DNA from: Algoriphagus machipongonensis
GTDB lineage: Bacteria > Bacteroidota > Bacteroidia > Cytophagales > Cyclobacteriaceae
Direction of reading: 5' to 3'
Length of the DNA stretch: 64,000 nucleotides
Assembly: GCF_000166275.1 (NCBI RefSeq)
Contig: NZ_CM001023.1
Location: 3,723,001-3,787,000, forward strand
Positions within the stretch are counted from its first letter, which is position 1, and every line of letters begins with the position of its first letter. A program made the position numbers and the translations under genes. The notes beneath the pieces are model-generated. The model was given only the letters and a program-made list of their open reading frames with translations. It had not been told where the DNA came from and did no database searches. Positions 55,993 through 64,000 of this stretch are shown here, one piece after another.

Positions 55993-56931
55993 ATGCAAAT
56001 CATCCCAGAAGATAAAATCAGCACCCTTTTAGATTACAAAAAACTGATTGAAGAGCTTCGCGAAATTTTCAAATCTGATTACACCATGCCTGTTAGGCAT
56101 CATCATTTTTACAAAACAGAAGACGGCGAAGAAAACACCCTTATTTTAATGCCTGTATGGAATAATGAATACATGGGTATGAAGCAGGTCACTGTGGCAC
56201 CGACTAACGCCAAAAACAACATGCCTTCTATTTTTGCACAGTACATTCTAAGTAATTCTAAAACCGGTCAACCACTGGCGATGATGAATGCTACGGAACT
56301 AACTGCACGAAGAACAGCTTGTGCATCCGCCCTTGCATCCTCTTATCTTTCTAGAAAAGATGCTGAAAACCTCTTAATTGTCGGAGGTGGAAGTGTTGCA
56401 AATCATTTGGTTCAAGCTCATATGTCAGTAAGGAATTTCAAAAAAATTAGTGTTTGGATGCGAAACCAAGAAAAAATGGAAGCCTTTGTCAATAACCTAA
56501 AGGATCAAGGAATCCCTGCGGAAAGCGTCTCCAATTTAGAGGAGTCCGCTCGCAATGCAGATATTATCTCCTGTGCTACCTTATCTAAAGACCCTATCAT
56601 TAAAGGGGAATGGGTTAAACTTGGAGCACATTTAGATATGATTGGTTCCCATAAACCTACTACCCGAGAAACAGACAATGACGCTATACGTAAAAGTTCA
56701 ATTTTCTTAGATTCCCGTGAAGGAGCATTACATGAGTCAGGCGAACTTGCTATTCCTATTGCTGAAGGGATTATTACAGAAAATGACATCAAAGCTGACA
56801 TCGTAGAACTAGTAAAAGGGATTCATCCGGGAAGAAGTTCGAATGATGAGATCACTTTATTTAAATCTGCAGGACTTGCCGTTGAAGATCTTGCTGCCGC
56901 ACTCCTGATCTACAAAAGCTACAATGCTTAG
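55993..56931 (+). CDS. Ornithine cyclodeaminase / mu-crystallin family protein
   Basis: 312 residues. NAD-binding Rossmann motif LLIVGGGSVANHLVQAH; substrate-domain features RHHHFYKTEDGE, MMNATELTARRTACASALAS and IGSHKPTTRETDNDAIRKS. Members include ornithine cyclodeaminase, alanine dehydrogenase and ketimine reductases, and the sequence alone does not decide among them. Single gene. Confidence 0.88.
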   Translation: MQIIPEDKISTLLDYKKLIEELREIFKSDYTMPVRHHHFYKTEDGEENTLILMPVWNNEYMGMKQVTVAPTNAKNNMPSIFAQYILSNSKTGQPLAMMNATELTARRTACASALASSYLSRKDAENLLIVGGGSVANHLVQAHMSVRNFKKISVWMRNQEKMEAFVNNLKDQGIPAESVSNLEESARNADIISCATLSKDPIIKGEWVKLGAHLDMIGSHKPTTRETDNDAIRKSSIFLDSREGALHESGELAIPIAEGIITENDIKADIVELVKGIHPGRSSNDEITLFKSAGLAVEDLAAALLIYKSYNA

Positions 56932-57017
56932 TTTTGTATTTTTTGCTGGGTTATAGAAAATGATCCTTAACTTATCTAGCAACTTTCTTAGTACACACTT
57001 TTAAAACTTATTTTTCT

Positions 57018-58592
57018 ATGTCCGATAAAAACATCAAAATGCCTGGAGTTTACATCGAAGAAAAAAATGCTTTTCCAAATTCCGTTGTCGGCGTCGCAAC
57101 TGCCATTCCTGCTTTTATTGGATACACTCCACAGGCAAACCTTAACGGAAAATCCTGCATCAATAAACCGGTGAAAATAAGCTCATTTAATGAATTCAAA
57201 AGTATCTTTTGCTTTCCTAATGAGCCCAATTCTTCAAACCCCAAACAGCAATATACTCCTTCATACTATTTGGTAAAACAGGAAAAAGAGCCAGAAAATA
57301 CTCCTTGGCTAACAATAAGAGGTAGTTACTATGCCATAGTACCAGATCCCTCCACTGTTTATTACCTATATAGCAGCATTCTATTATTCTTTCAAAATGG
57401 AGGTAGTGATGCTTATATTGTATCTGTGGGTACTTATGGTTCTCCATCGAATGCAGCACAGAAAATCGGAGAAGACCTTATAAACCCTAATATTCGCCTA
57501 AACGATTTAGTGAAAGGGTTACAACTCTTAAAAAATGAACCGGAGCCCACTCTTTATGTCTGTCCTGAAGCAACGCTGCTTTCTAAAGCTGAATTTGGAA
57601 AATTGACTCAAATGATGCTTCAGCAAAATGAAGAAATGGGGACTGCAATCAGTATTTTGGATGTTCCTTGTGGAAAAAATCCTGACCCTATTACTTTTAA
57701 TGAGGGAATAGAGTCTTTTAGGAGAAGTATAGGAAGTAAAAGTCTAAGCTATGGAGCGGCATATTATCCTTTTGTGGAAACTACCATCATGCAAGATCGG
57801 GACATTGATTTCACCATCTTATTTGGAGGAGATATAAGCAAACTCCAAGAAATCATCAACCCTAAAGATCACCCTGATAAAAACGTATCGGATTTATTTA
57901 AGCAAATTGAAGACAAGCCTTCAAAATTCACAGAGAAGCAAATTCACAAATCCTTGTATATGCTTAGCAAAGCTTATAAAGAGATAATTTCTAAGGTTTT
58001 GAAAGAAGCAAATACACTTCCTCCAAGTGCTGGCATCGCGGGTGTAATCACGATGACTGATAACTCTTTTGGAGTTTGGAAAGCACCTGCAAATCAATCC
58101 TTAATGGGAGTCATCAACTTACCCATACGATTGACGGATTCTCAACAGGAAAACTTTAATATAGACCCGGCCACTGGTAAATCCATCAATGCAATTCGTG
58201 TTTTTAATGGTCAAGGGATATTGATTTGGGGAGCTCGAACTTTAGATGGCAATAGCCTAGATTATAGATATATATCTGTTAAGAGAACTTTGATATTTAT
58301 AGAGCAGTCCTGTAAGGCAGCATTAAAAGCTTATGTTTTTGAGCCTAATGATAAAAACACCTGGTCAACAGTAACTAAGTTGATCAGCAACTTCCTTACC
58401 TCCATTTGGAAGCAAGGTGGTTTGGCTGGAGCTAATTCAAAGGATTCCTTTTCGGTTGCCTGCGGAATTGGGACTACTATGACTGAAAATGACATTCTAG
58501 AGGGAGTATTAAGATTATCAATAAAAGTTGCACTAACACATCCTGCAGAATTCATAGATATTTCACTAGAACAAAAAATGGCAAAAGCTTAA
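57018..58592 (+). CDS. Orphan contractile-tail sheath protein (eCIS/phage type)
   Basis: 524 residues. MPGVYIEEKNAFPNSVVGVA followed by TAIPAFIGYTPQA is the start of tail-sheath proteins of Afp/PVC-like extracellular contractile injection systems. The C-terminal sheath domain is present (FEPNDKNTWSTVTKLISNFL, GTTMTENDILEGVLRLSIKV, THPAEFIDISLEQKM). Between them is a long variable middle (about 150-330). No tube, baseplate, ATPase, spike or other tail genes lie on either side, so the protein is separated from a system or serves another role. Confidence 0.88.
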   Translation: MSDKNIKMPGVYIEEKNAFPNSVVGVATAIPAFIGYTPQANLNGKSCINKPVKISSFNEFKSIFCFPNEPNSSNPKQQYTPSYYLVKQEKEPENTPWLTIRGSYYAIVPDPSTVYYLYSSILLFFQNGGSDAYIVSVGTYGSPSNAAQKIGEDLINPNIRLNDLVKGLQLLKNEPEPTLYVCPEATLLSKAEFGKLTQMMLQQNEEMGTAISILDVPCGKNPDPITFNEGIESFRRSIGSKSLSYGAAYYPFVETTIMQDRDIDFTILFGGDISKLQEIINPKDHPDKNVSDLFKQIEDKPSKFTEKQIHKSLYMLSKAYKEIISKVLKEANTLPPSAGIAGVITMTDNSFGVWKAPANQSLMGVINLPIRLTDSQQENFNIDPATGKSINAIRVFNGQGILIWGARTLDGNSLDYRYISVKRTLIFIEQSCKAALKAYVFEPNDKNTWSTVTKLISNFLTSIWKQGGLAGANSKDSFSVACGIGTTMTENDILEGVLRLSIKVALTHPAEFIDISLEQKMAKA

Positions 58593-58650
58593 AAGCTAAT
58601 TCTTGAGTTGATTTAATTTTCTTGTTTTACAAGCTCAATAAATCAAAAAA

Positions 58651-58683
58651 ACTGGCGCCTATCTAGAAAATATTGGCGCCAGT
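58651..58683 (-). terminator. Terminator of the sigma-factor operon
   Basis: Perfect 9-bp stem ACTGGCGCC (58651-58659) / GGCGCCAGT (58675-58683). On the minus strand it is followed by a run of T (TTTTTTGATT). It lies 43 bp after the stop of the membrane-protein gene and may also stop the convergent sheath transcript. Confidence 0.82.
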
Positions 58684-58726
58684 AGATAATATATTTTGTT
58701 AGAAGAGGATTTGGAGCATCATCATC

Positions 58727-59365
58727 CTAACCCCTGCTCAACTCCTCCATTTCGGAAATAGCATCATCAAGCTTTTTTAAAATGCCTCCATATATGGTTT
58801 TCACATCTTCTCTATGGATTTTTTTAGCAAAAACACTCATCAATATAGCTCCCAGCAAAATAGGAATCGTGGATTGAATATGCACCCCAAAAATTAGATC
58901 ATTCGAAGACTCAACCACTTTTTCCCGTATCCCCAAAAAGATATCGGAAAACCACAATCCAAAATAAAAAGTTAGAATTAAGGCAGGGTATACTACTCTA
59001 TACATGCTACCATATCGCTCTATAGAGTTTTCTATCCAATCTTTAAAAGCTTTCAAATAGGCATAACTATTTTGACCCTTATCCACTTTCTCTAGTGCCT
59101 TCATTTCATTTGTTGCAGTATAAGCCACATATAACATCATGACGAGCACTATACTTCCTGCCAATAGAGCCCCCGCAAAATAGGATGCTATCCAAAGCAT
59201 CGAAGACCCTCCAATTATCAACCAAATATTGTTTCGAAACATTCTGCTATATTTCTCAATAATGTGGGCTGACTTTCGATTATATAGGTCATTGACTTGA
59301 GGAGCAACCAATGCTTCTTCATTTAAAAACCCATCTTTCCATATATTTTCAATTGACTTTTCCAT
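58727..59365 (-). CDS. Membrane protein paired with the ECF sigma factor
   Basis: 212 residues. A cytosolic N-terminal segment of about 45 residues precedes four hydrophobic helices (NIWLIIGGSSMLWIASYFAG, ALLAGSIVLVMMLYVAYTA, VVYPALILTFYFGLWF, TIPILLGAILMSVF) and a helical C terminus. Its start overlaps the sigma gene by 17 bp, so the two are coupled. The position suggests an anti-sigma-like or accessory role, but it has no zinc motif (HxxxCxxC) or recognisable anti-sigma domain. Confidence 0.7.
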   Translation of the reverse strand: MEKSIENIWKDGFLNEEALVAPQVNDLYNRKSAHIIEKYSRMFRNNIWLIIGGSSMLWIASYFAGALLAGSIVLVMMLYVAYTATNEMKALEKVDKGQNSYAYLKAFKDWIENSIERYGSMYRVVYPALILTFYFGLWFSDIFLGIREKVVESSNDLIFGVHIQSTIPILLGAILMSVFAKKIHREDVKTIYGGILKKLDDAISEMEELSRG

Positions 59366-59843
59366 CTAATATTTTCTTTAAACGTTCTTTAATTCTTTTA
59401 ATTCTCACACCAATGTTATTGGCGTTAGTGCCAATAATCACCGAAATTTCTTGATAGGACTTCTCCTCCAAATACAAGAGTATGACCGCTCTATCTACTT
59501 CTGAAAGTTGCCTTATGGCTGCATAAAGTTGGGCTAGCGATTCATCTGAAAAATCAGAAGTACTATCTTCTGGCCGATCCACCGGTTGATGACCAGAAAG
59601 AATTACCTGCTTTTTCTTTTTACTACTCTTCAATAAGGTCAGACACACATTTAGGCTCAGTCGGTAAATCCAGGTAGACCATTCTGACTGATCATTGAAG
59701 TTGTCTCTACTTCTCCAAATCTGAAGACATACCTCTTGGTAATAATCTTCAAAATCCTCTTTTGTATCAGTATAAGCTCTACAGATTTTGATGATAATGC
59801 CTGCATGTGGTAATATGAATGAAGTATAGAAATCGCTGCTCAC
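59349..59843 (-). CDS. ECF-type RNA polymerase sigma factor
   Basis: 164 residues, the usual ECF length. Region 2 includes DTKEDFEDYYQEVCLQIWRS and STWIYRLSLNVCL; region 4 includes LSEVDRAVILLYLEEKSYQE and the helix-turn-helix IIGTNANNIGVRIKRIKERL. It is first in a two-gene operon with a membrane protein that probably controls it. Target genes are unknown. Confidence 0.93.
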   Translation of the reverse strand: MSSDFYTSFILPHAGIIIKICRAYTDTKEDFEDYYQEVCLQIWRSRDNFNDQSEWSTWIYRLSLNVCLTLLKSSKKKKQVILSGHQPVDRPEDSTSDFSDESLAQLYAAIRQLSEVDRAVILLYLEEKSYQEISVIIGTNANNIGVRIKRIKERLKKILDGKVN

Positions 59844-60104
59844 TTTCTGCCTGTTTATATTGGTTAGTGGAGAAAATTAAAAATCATTACAGTCTGGGCA
59901 TTATTTTTTTTCTAAGGAAAGCATCCAATTTGAAATAATCCTTAAACCAAAACAAACAATTCAGGCCTTCCCCAAATTGCTTTTTCATTTCTACCCATCA
60001 TTTTTAGATTAAACAAATACTGGAAATCGAAGTTGATGAGTTAAGTATTGGCCTTTATAGCAAGGCAATTTAGATCGAAGTCAAATCCTTAAATTATATC
60101 AACT

Positions 60105-60800
60105 TTGAAGAATTATTTGATTGTAGGAGCATCCTCCGGAATTGGTAAATCTCTTGCGAAAATATTGACAGAATCAGGGCATCAAGTTTATGCGACTTAT
60201 AATGAAAACCCCATTGACAGTCTTTCTTCCAAGATCAGTTATTCTCACCTGAATGTAATGGAAGAGGAATTAGACTTGAATTTTCTACCTGAAAAACTCG
60301 ATGGAGTTGCTTATTGCCCTGGAAGCATCAATTTGAAGCCTTTTGCCAGAATTAAACCAGAGGCATTCAAAGAAGATTTTGAACTTCAAGTCTTGGGAGC
60401 CATTAAAGTTTTACAAGCAGTTAGCCCAAAATTGAAAGCTTCAGAAAATTCTTCTGTAGTCCTATTTTCCACGGTGGCTGTTCAGATGGGATTCAACTTC
60501 CATACTCAGGTAGCTGCCTCTAAAGGTGCTCTGGAAGGATTGACCAGGTCTTTGGCGGCTGAATGGGCTCCTTCTATCCGTGTCAATGCAATCGCTCCTT
60601 CTGTGACAGATACTCCTTTGGCTAGTAAACTATTGGGATCAGATGAAAAAAAGGAAGCCAATGGACAGAGACATCCGTTAAAAAAAATAGGCATGCCTGA
60701 GGATATAGCTGAAATGGCTGCCTTTCTTCTCTCCGAAAAATCCTCCTGGATGAGCGGTCAAGTACTTCATGTAGATGGGGGAATGTCAAGTATTAAATAA
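60105..60800 (+). CDS. SDR-family oxidoreductase lacking the catalytic Tyr
   Basis: 231 residues from a TTG start (no usable ATG; the glycine-rich motif VGASSGIGKSL begins a few codons later). The Ser of the triad is in VVLFSTVAV, but the YxxxK motif reads V-A-A-S-K in HTQVAASKGALEGL, so Tyr is replaced by Val. The rest (WAPSIRVNAIAPSVTDTPL, SSWMSGQVLHVDGGMSS) is ordinary SDR. First of a three-gene unit with a 58-residue protein and a second NAD(P)-binding protein. Confidence 0.85.
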   Translation: MKNYLIVGASSGIGKSLAKILTESGHQVYATYNENPIDSLSSKISYSHLNVMEEELDLNFLPEKLDGVAYCPGSINLKPFARIKPEAFKEDFELQVLGAIKVLQAVSPKLKASENSSVVLFSTVAVQMGFNFHTQVAASKGALEGLTRSLAAEWAPSIRVNAIAPSVTDTPLASKLLGSDEKKEANGQRHPLKKIGMPEDIAEMAAFLLSEKSSWMSGQVLHVDGGMSSIK

Positions 60801-60806
60801 AAAATC

Positions 60807-60983
60807 ATGTTTGGAATATTCAAGAAGAAATCAAAAATCGAAGTGCTGGAAGAAAAGTATAAAAAACTTCAGCAGGAATCATATAAGCTATCCACGGTCA
60901 ACAGAACTGAAAGTGATAAAAAATTAGCGGAAGCAGAGGAAGTGATCAAAGAAATAGAACTCCTCAAAAAACAAGACCAATAA
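60807..60983 (+). CDS. Lacal_2735-family small protein
   Basis: 58 residues, MFGIFKKKSKIEVLEEKYKK followed by a highly charged coiled coil ending ELLKKQDQ. It matches the pattern of the Lacal_2735 family of small Bacteroidota proteins of unknown function. It starts 6 bp after the upstream SDR, and its TAA directly abuts the next ATG, so the three genes form an operon. Confidence 0.8.
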   Translation: MFGIFKKKSKIEVLEEKYKKLQQESYKLSTVNRTESDKKLAEAEEVIKEIELLKKQDQ

Positions 60984-62399
60984 ATGAGAGTACTCCTGAC
61001 TGGCGCTTCTGGTTATATCGGGAAACGATTACTCCCTGTTCTGATAGAAAATGGCCATCAGGTGATTTGTTGTGTCCGAGATACCAGTAGGTTTAACCCA
61101 GAGCCAGAATTTGAATCTCATATAGAGGTAATAGAAGTAGATTTTTTGGAAAAGGAATCCCTGGATAAAATCCCAAAAGATATTGATGGAGCTTATTACC
61201 TATTGCATTCCATGGCGGCCTCCTCTGATTATGAGGAATTAGAGCTTAAATGTGCCAGAAATTTCAGAGAAGCAATTAATCAGACGGATGCAAAACATGT
61301 TATTTACCTGAGTGGAATCGTTAACGAATCATCCTTATCCAAACACCTCTCTTCAAGAAAAGCCGTGGAAGTGGAATTAAAGGAAGGCAAGTACCACTTC
61401 ACTACTTTTCGAGCTGGAATCATTATTGGTTCGGGCAGTGCATCCTTTGAAATCATCCGTGATTTAGTGGAAAAACTTCCGATCATGATCACCCCAAAAT
61501 GGCTTAACACAAAATGTCAACCGATTGGGATTGCTGATGTCATTGCCTTCTTACAAAAAGCACTTTTAAAAAAAGAAGTTTACGATCAAAATTTTGACAT
61601 AGGTGGTCCAGATATCCTATCATACAAAGAAATGCTTCTTGGCTTTGCGGAAGCCAGAGGTTTAGAAAGAAAAATCTATATCGTGCCGGTCATGACTCCC
61701 AGGCTTTCTTCCTATTGGCTTTACTTCGTCACTTCTACCTCATACAAATTAGCTACAGCTTTGGTCAGCAGTATGAAAGTAGAGGTGATTTGTCAACCGA
61801 GTTCTATCAATGAAATCCTAGATGTGAAGCCAAGTGATTACAAAACAGCCCTGAAAAAGACCCTTTACAAAATCAAAGGGAACGAGATTCTATCCAGTTG
61901 GAAGGATTCCTGGAGCAGCGGTGTAATAGACCAAAAAATAGATATCAACCTTTCTGTCCCTCAATACGGTTGCTTTAAAGATGTGAGGTCCATGGAAGTA
62001 AAGGATACGGAGTTGACTAAGGAAAAAATCTGGCAAATCGGTGGGGATAAAGGCTGGTATTATGGGAATTGGTTATGGAAAGTGAGAGGTTTTTTAGACC
62101 AGTTGGTAGGAGGCGTAGGATTAAGAAGAGGAAGAAGTCACCCTTCCCGACTATTGCCGGGGGATGCATTGGATTTTTGGAGAGTGCTTTATGCCAATCA
62201 AAAAGAAGGAAGGTTATTACTATTTGCAGAAATGAAACTTCCAGGAGAAGCTTGGCTTGAGTTTAACTTAAAAGATGGCATACTCAAGCAAACTGCAACT
62301 TTCCGACCCTCAGGAATTTCTGGACGCCTATATTGGTATGCGGTTTTCCCTTTCCACGGCTTTATTTTCAATGGAATGCTAAATAAGCTAGCTAGTTGA
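60984..62399 (+). CDS. NAD(P)-binding SDR / DUF2867 two-domain protein
   Basis: 471 residues. The N-terminal extended-SDR (NmrA-like) domain begins MRVLLTGASGYIGKRLLPVL. The C-terminal about 150 residues (GGDKGWYYGNWLWKVRGFLD, VGLRRGRSHP, GDALDFWRV) form DUF2867. Such two-domain proteins are common near photolyases and other stress genes; the substrate is unknown. Last gene of a three-gene operon. Confidence 0.87.
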   Translation: MRVLLTGASGYIGKRLLPVLIENGHQVICCVRDTSRFNPEPEFESHIEVIEVDFLEKESLDKIPKDIDGAYYLLHSMAASSDYEELELKCARNFREAINQTDAKHVIYLSGIVNESSLSKHLSSRKAVEVELKEGKYHFTTFRAGIIIGSGSASFEIIRDLVEKLPIMITPKWLNTKCQPIGIADVIAFLQKALLKKEVYDQNFDIGGPDILSYKEMLLGFAEARGLERKIYIVPVMTPRLSSYWLYFVTSTSYKLATALVSSMKVEVICQPSSINEILDVKPSDYKTALKKTLYKIKGNEILSSWKDSWSSGVIDQKIDINLSVPQYGCFKDVRSMEVKDTELTKEKIWQIGGDKGWYYGNWLWKVRGFLDQLVGGVGLRRGRSHPSRLLPGDALDFWRVLYANQKEGRLLLFAEMKLPGEAWLEFNLKDGILKQTATFRPSGISGRLYWYAVFPFHGFIFNGMLNKLAS

Positions 62400-62785
62400 A
62401 TCATCGGGGTTTCAAACTATTAACAGTTTAAATTTTTATTGTTTTGATGATTTTTCGAGAACAGTTTTCAAGCAATTTCTACAGATAGAAACTCAAATAA
62501 TAAGTCAATTCCACATTATGGAACAGAAGAGTTTGAAATATTTTTTTTAAAAAAACATATAACTATTTCATGATTTAAAAAACTAACATTGATTTCTTAA
62601 ATACAACCTATCTATTTATTTTTCAGGTATTTACAAAAAATTAATATTATTCTAAAAATTTATTCCAATTGTATTTTTTTATTGCGTTTGTAGTTTTTTA
62701 ATTATAAATTGTACATAATAAACTTCAGTAGATGTTTATTTTCAGTTGATATTTTTCTCTTTTTCCAATTTTTCTTTTTTACCTA
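62400..62785. other. AT-rich promoter region before the TonB receptor
   Basis: 386 bp of very AT-rich DNA with long T and A runs. It must hold the promoter of the receptor gene. I cannot name any box with confidence. Confidence 0.4.
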
Positions 62786-64000
62786 TGAAACAGTTCTTCT
62801 TTTTACTTGCATTCTTGTTGGTACTTGGGGTTAGAGCCCAATCAATTTCCGGAAAAGTACTCGAACCATCTGGATCCCCTTTATCATTTGCCAATGTTCT
62901 TTTACTGACTACCTCGGATTCTTCTTTGATCAAAGGTGCTGTTACTGACACCTTAGGAAACTTTGCGATTTTTAATGTTCCTAGCGGGAAGTATCTTATT
63001 TCTGCTTCAATGATGGGATATAAACAGGTTTACCTACCTCCTATTTTGGTTGAGACTACCCCTGTTGAAGGAATTACTCTTTATCTACAAGAAGACAGCC
63101 AACAGCTGGATGAAGTGATGGTCGTGGAGAAAAGACCATTTGTAGAACAATATATTGATAAGATGGTGGTCAATGTTTCAAACAGTATTATTGCCAGTGG
63201 GTCTACGGCTCTAGAGGTATTGGAAAAGCTCCTGGGGTTACCATAGACAGACAAAACAATTCTCTCCGACTTCGAGGTAAAGACGGGGTAATCGTCCAAA
63301 TGGACGGAAAGCAAACCTATTTATCCATGGAGGATTTGGTCATCTTGCTTAGTACCATGTCTAGTGATAACATTGATCAGATCGAGTTGATCACAAACCC
63401 TTCTGCAAAGTATGATGCTGCAGGGAACTCAGGCATTATCAACATTAAATTGATGGAGAATAATGATATCGGAACGAATGGATCAATATCATTAGGAGCT
63501 GGTTCTGGGCGTTTTGACAGAGAAAGAGGAAGCTTGCAAATCAACCATCGAGCAAAGAAAATCAACGTGTTTGGTAACTATAGTGCAAATGCAGGAGGAG
63601 GATATTTTGATCTAGATAGTAGACAGTTTATTGAAAAGGGAGAGCAACAAAATTACATTGATCAAAAAACCTACATTGTATTTGATAACTGGGGTCAAAA
63701 CGCAAAAGCAGGAGCAGACTATTTCTTAGGGAAAAACACAACAATAGGTGTGGTTTGGACTGGATTCTGGAGTAATAATGGCGAAGATGGAATTGCCAGT
63801 AGCGATTTCCAAAGGAAAAATGGCGACTATTATTTAGAAACAAGTACAGCTAAACAAATCAGTAGTATCTCTAAAAACAATGTTGGCAACCTGAATTTTC
63901 AACATAAATTCGGTGAAAATGGTGGACAGCTTACTGCAGACTTTGATCTTGGCCAATTCAAAAGACAATACTCAAATACATTACAGACTGATAGTCACAC
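62786..64000 (+). pseudogene. TonB-dependent outer-membrane receptor, frameshifted and cut by the window edge
   Basis: Start ATG 62786. A signal peptide (QFFFLLAFLLVLGVRAQ) is followed by a CarboxypepD_reg-like domain (SISGKVLEPSGSPLSFANVL, SGKYLISASMMGYKQVYLP) and the start of the plug (LDEVMVVEKRPFVEQYIDKM, SGSTALEVLEK). At about 63228 one base is missing: the frame ends LLGLP and TAG, whereas the +1 reading restores APGVTIDRQNNSLRLRGKDG and stays open to 64000 with plug and barrel sequence. It is an outer-membrane-beta-barrel-family receptor, inactivated by the frameshift unless this is a sequencing error. Confidence 0.85.

Noticed and set aside
57018..59843. Prophage around the sheath gene
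   Set aside because: No capsid, terminase, portal, integrase or other tail gene is present; the neighbours are ordinary chromosomal genes.

Overview
The window looks like chromosome from a Bacteroidota bacterium, most likely Cytophagales/Cyclobacteriaceae (Algoriphagus-like). This is inferred from moderate-to-low GC, the TAnnTTTG-type -7 promoter elements, families such as DUF6090, DUF6503, DUF6984 and Lacal_2735, UpxY-type NusG, lipoproteins and a CarboxypepD_reg outer-membrane receptor. No rRNA, tRNA or CRISPR array was recognised.

Layout. 1-12.7 kb (mostly minus strand): start of a CusA/CzcA-type metal RND pump with its response regulator/histidine kinase pair, a PepSY membrane protein divergent from a DUF6503 lipoprotein, an alpha-E/circularly permuted ATP-grasp pair, a YitT transporter, metG and a TetR regulator. 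12.8-15.7 kb: a small insertion island (lipoprotein sulfatase plus two decayed genes) flanked by a 169-bp duplication of the 5' end of ligA. 15.5-21.3 kb: ligA (with an unusual internal insertion), dapA-xseA-xseB and a secreted beta-barrel-like protein. 21.4-23.7 kb: a membrane-anchored TIR protein convergent with an orphan UpxY/NusG paralogue. 23.8-30.5 kb: a tetR-tolC-adaptor-RND efflux operon with a clear operator/promoter. 30.7-34.4 kb: purL.

34.6-47.2 kb is the most notable region: an integron-like gene-cassette array. Twelve to thirteen short modules, all reading on the plus strand, are separated by imperfect palindromes of 62-133 bp that end in a GTTnnnn box. The box that starts each module is complementary to the box that ends the same module, not to its neighbour, which is the signature of cassettes inserted from circular intermediates at attC sites. 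At the left edge lie two decayed 3' ends of an integron-integrase-like tyrosine recombinase, each followed by the same 19-bp attI-like sequence. No intact integrase is present, so this is a CALIN-like or degraded integron. One attC-like site is split by an IS110/IS1111-family element. Cargo: a PD-(D/E)XK-like nuclease, GNAT, CPBP protease, DUF6090, lipoproteins, cupins, an LRR protein, DUF6984, AraC and EthD proteins.

47.3-64 kb: ordinary single genes (a secreted unknown, metallophosphoesterase, DUF481-like protein, degenerate M61 peptidase, DHFR-like reductase, esterase, PhyH dioxygenase, ornithine cyclodeaminase family), an orphan contractile-tail sheath gene, an ECF sigma factor with a membrane partner, a short SDR operon, and a TonB-dependent receptor with a frameshift that runs off the right edge.
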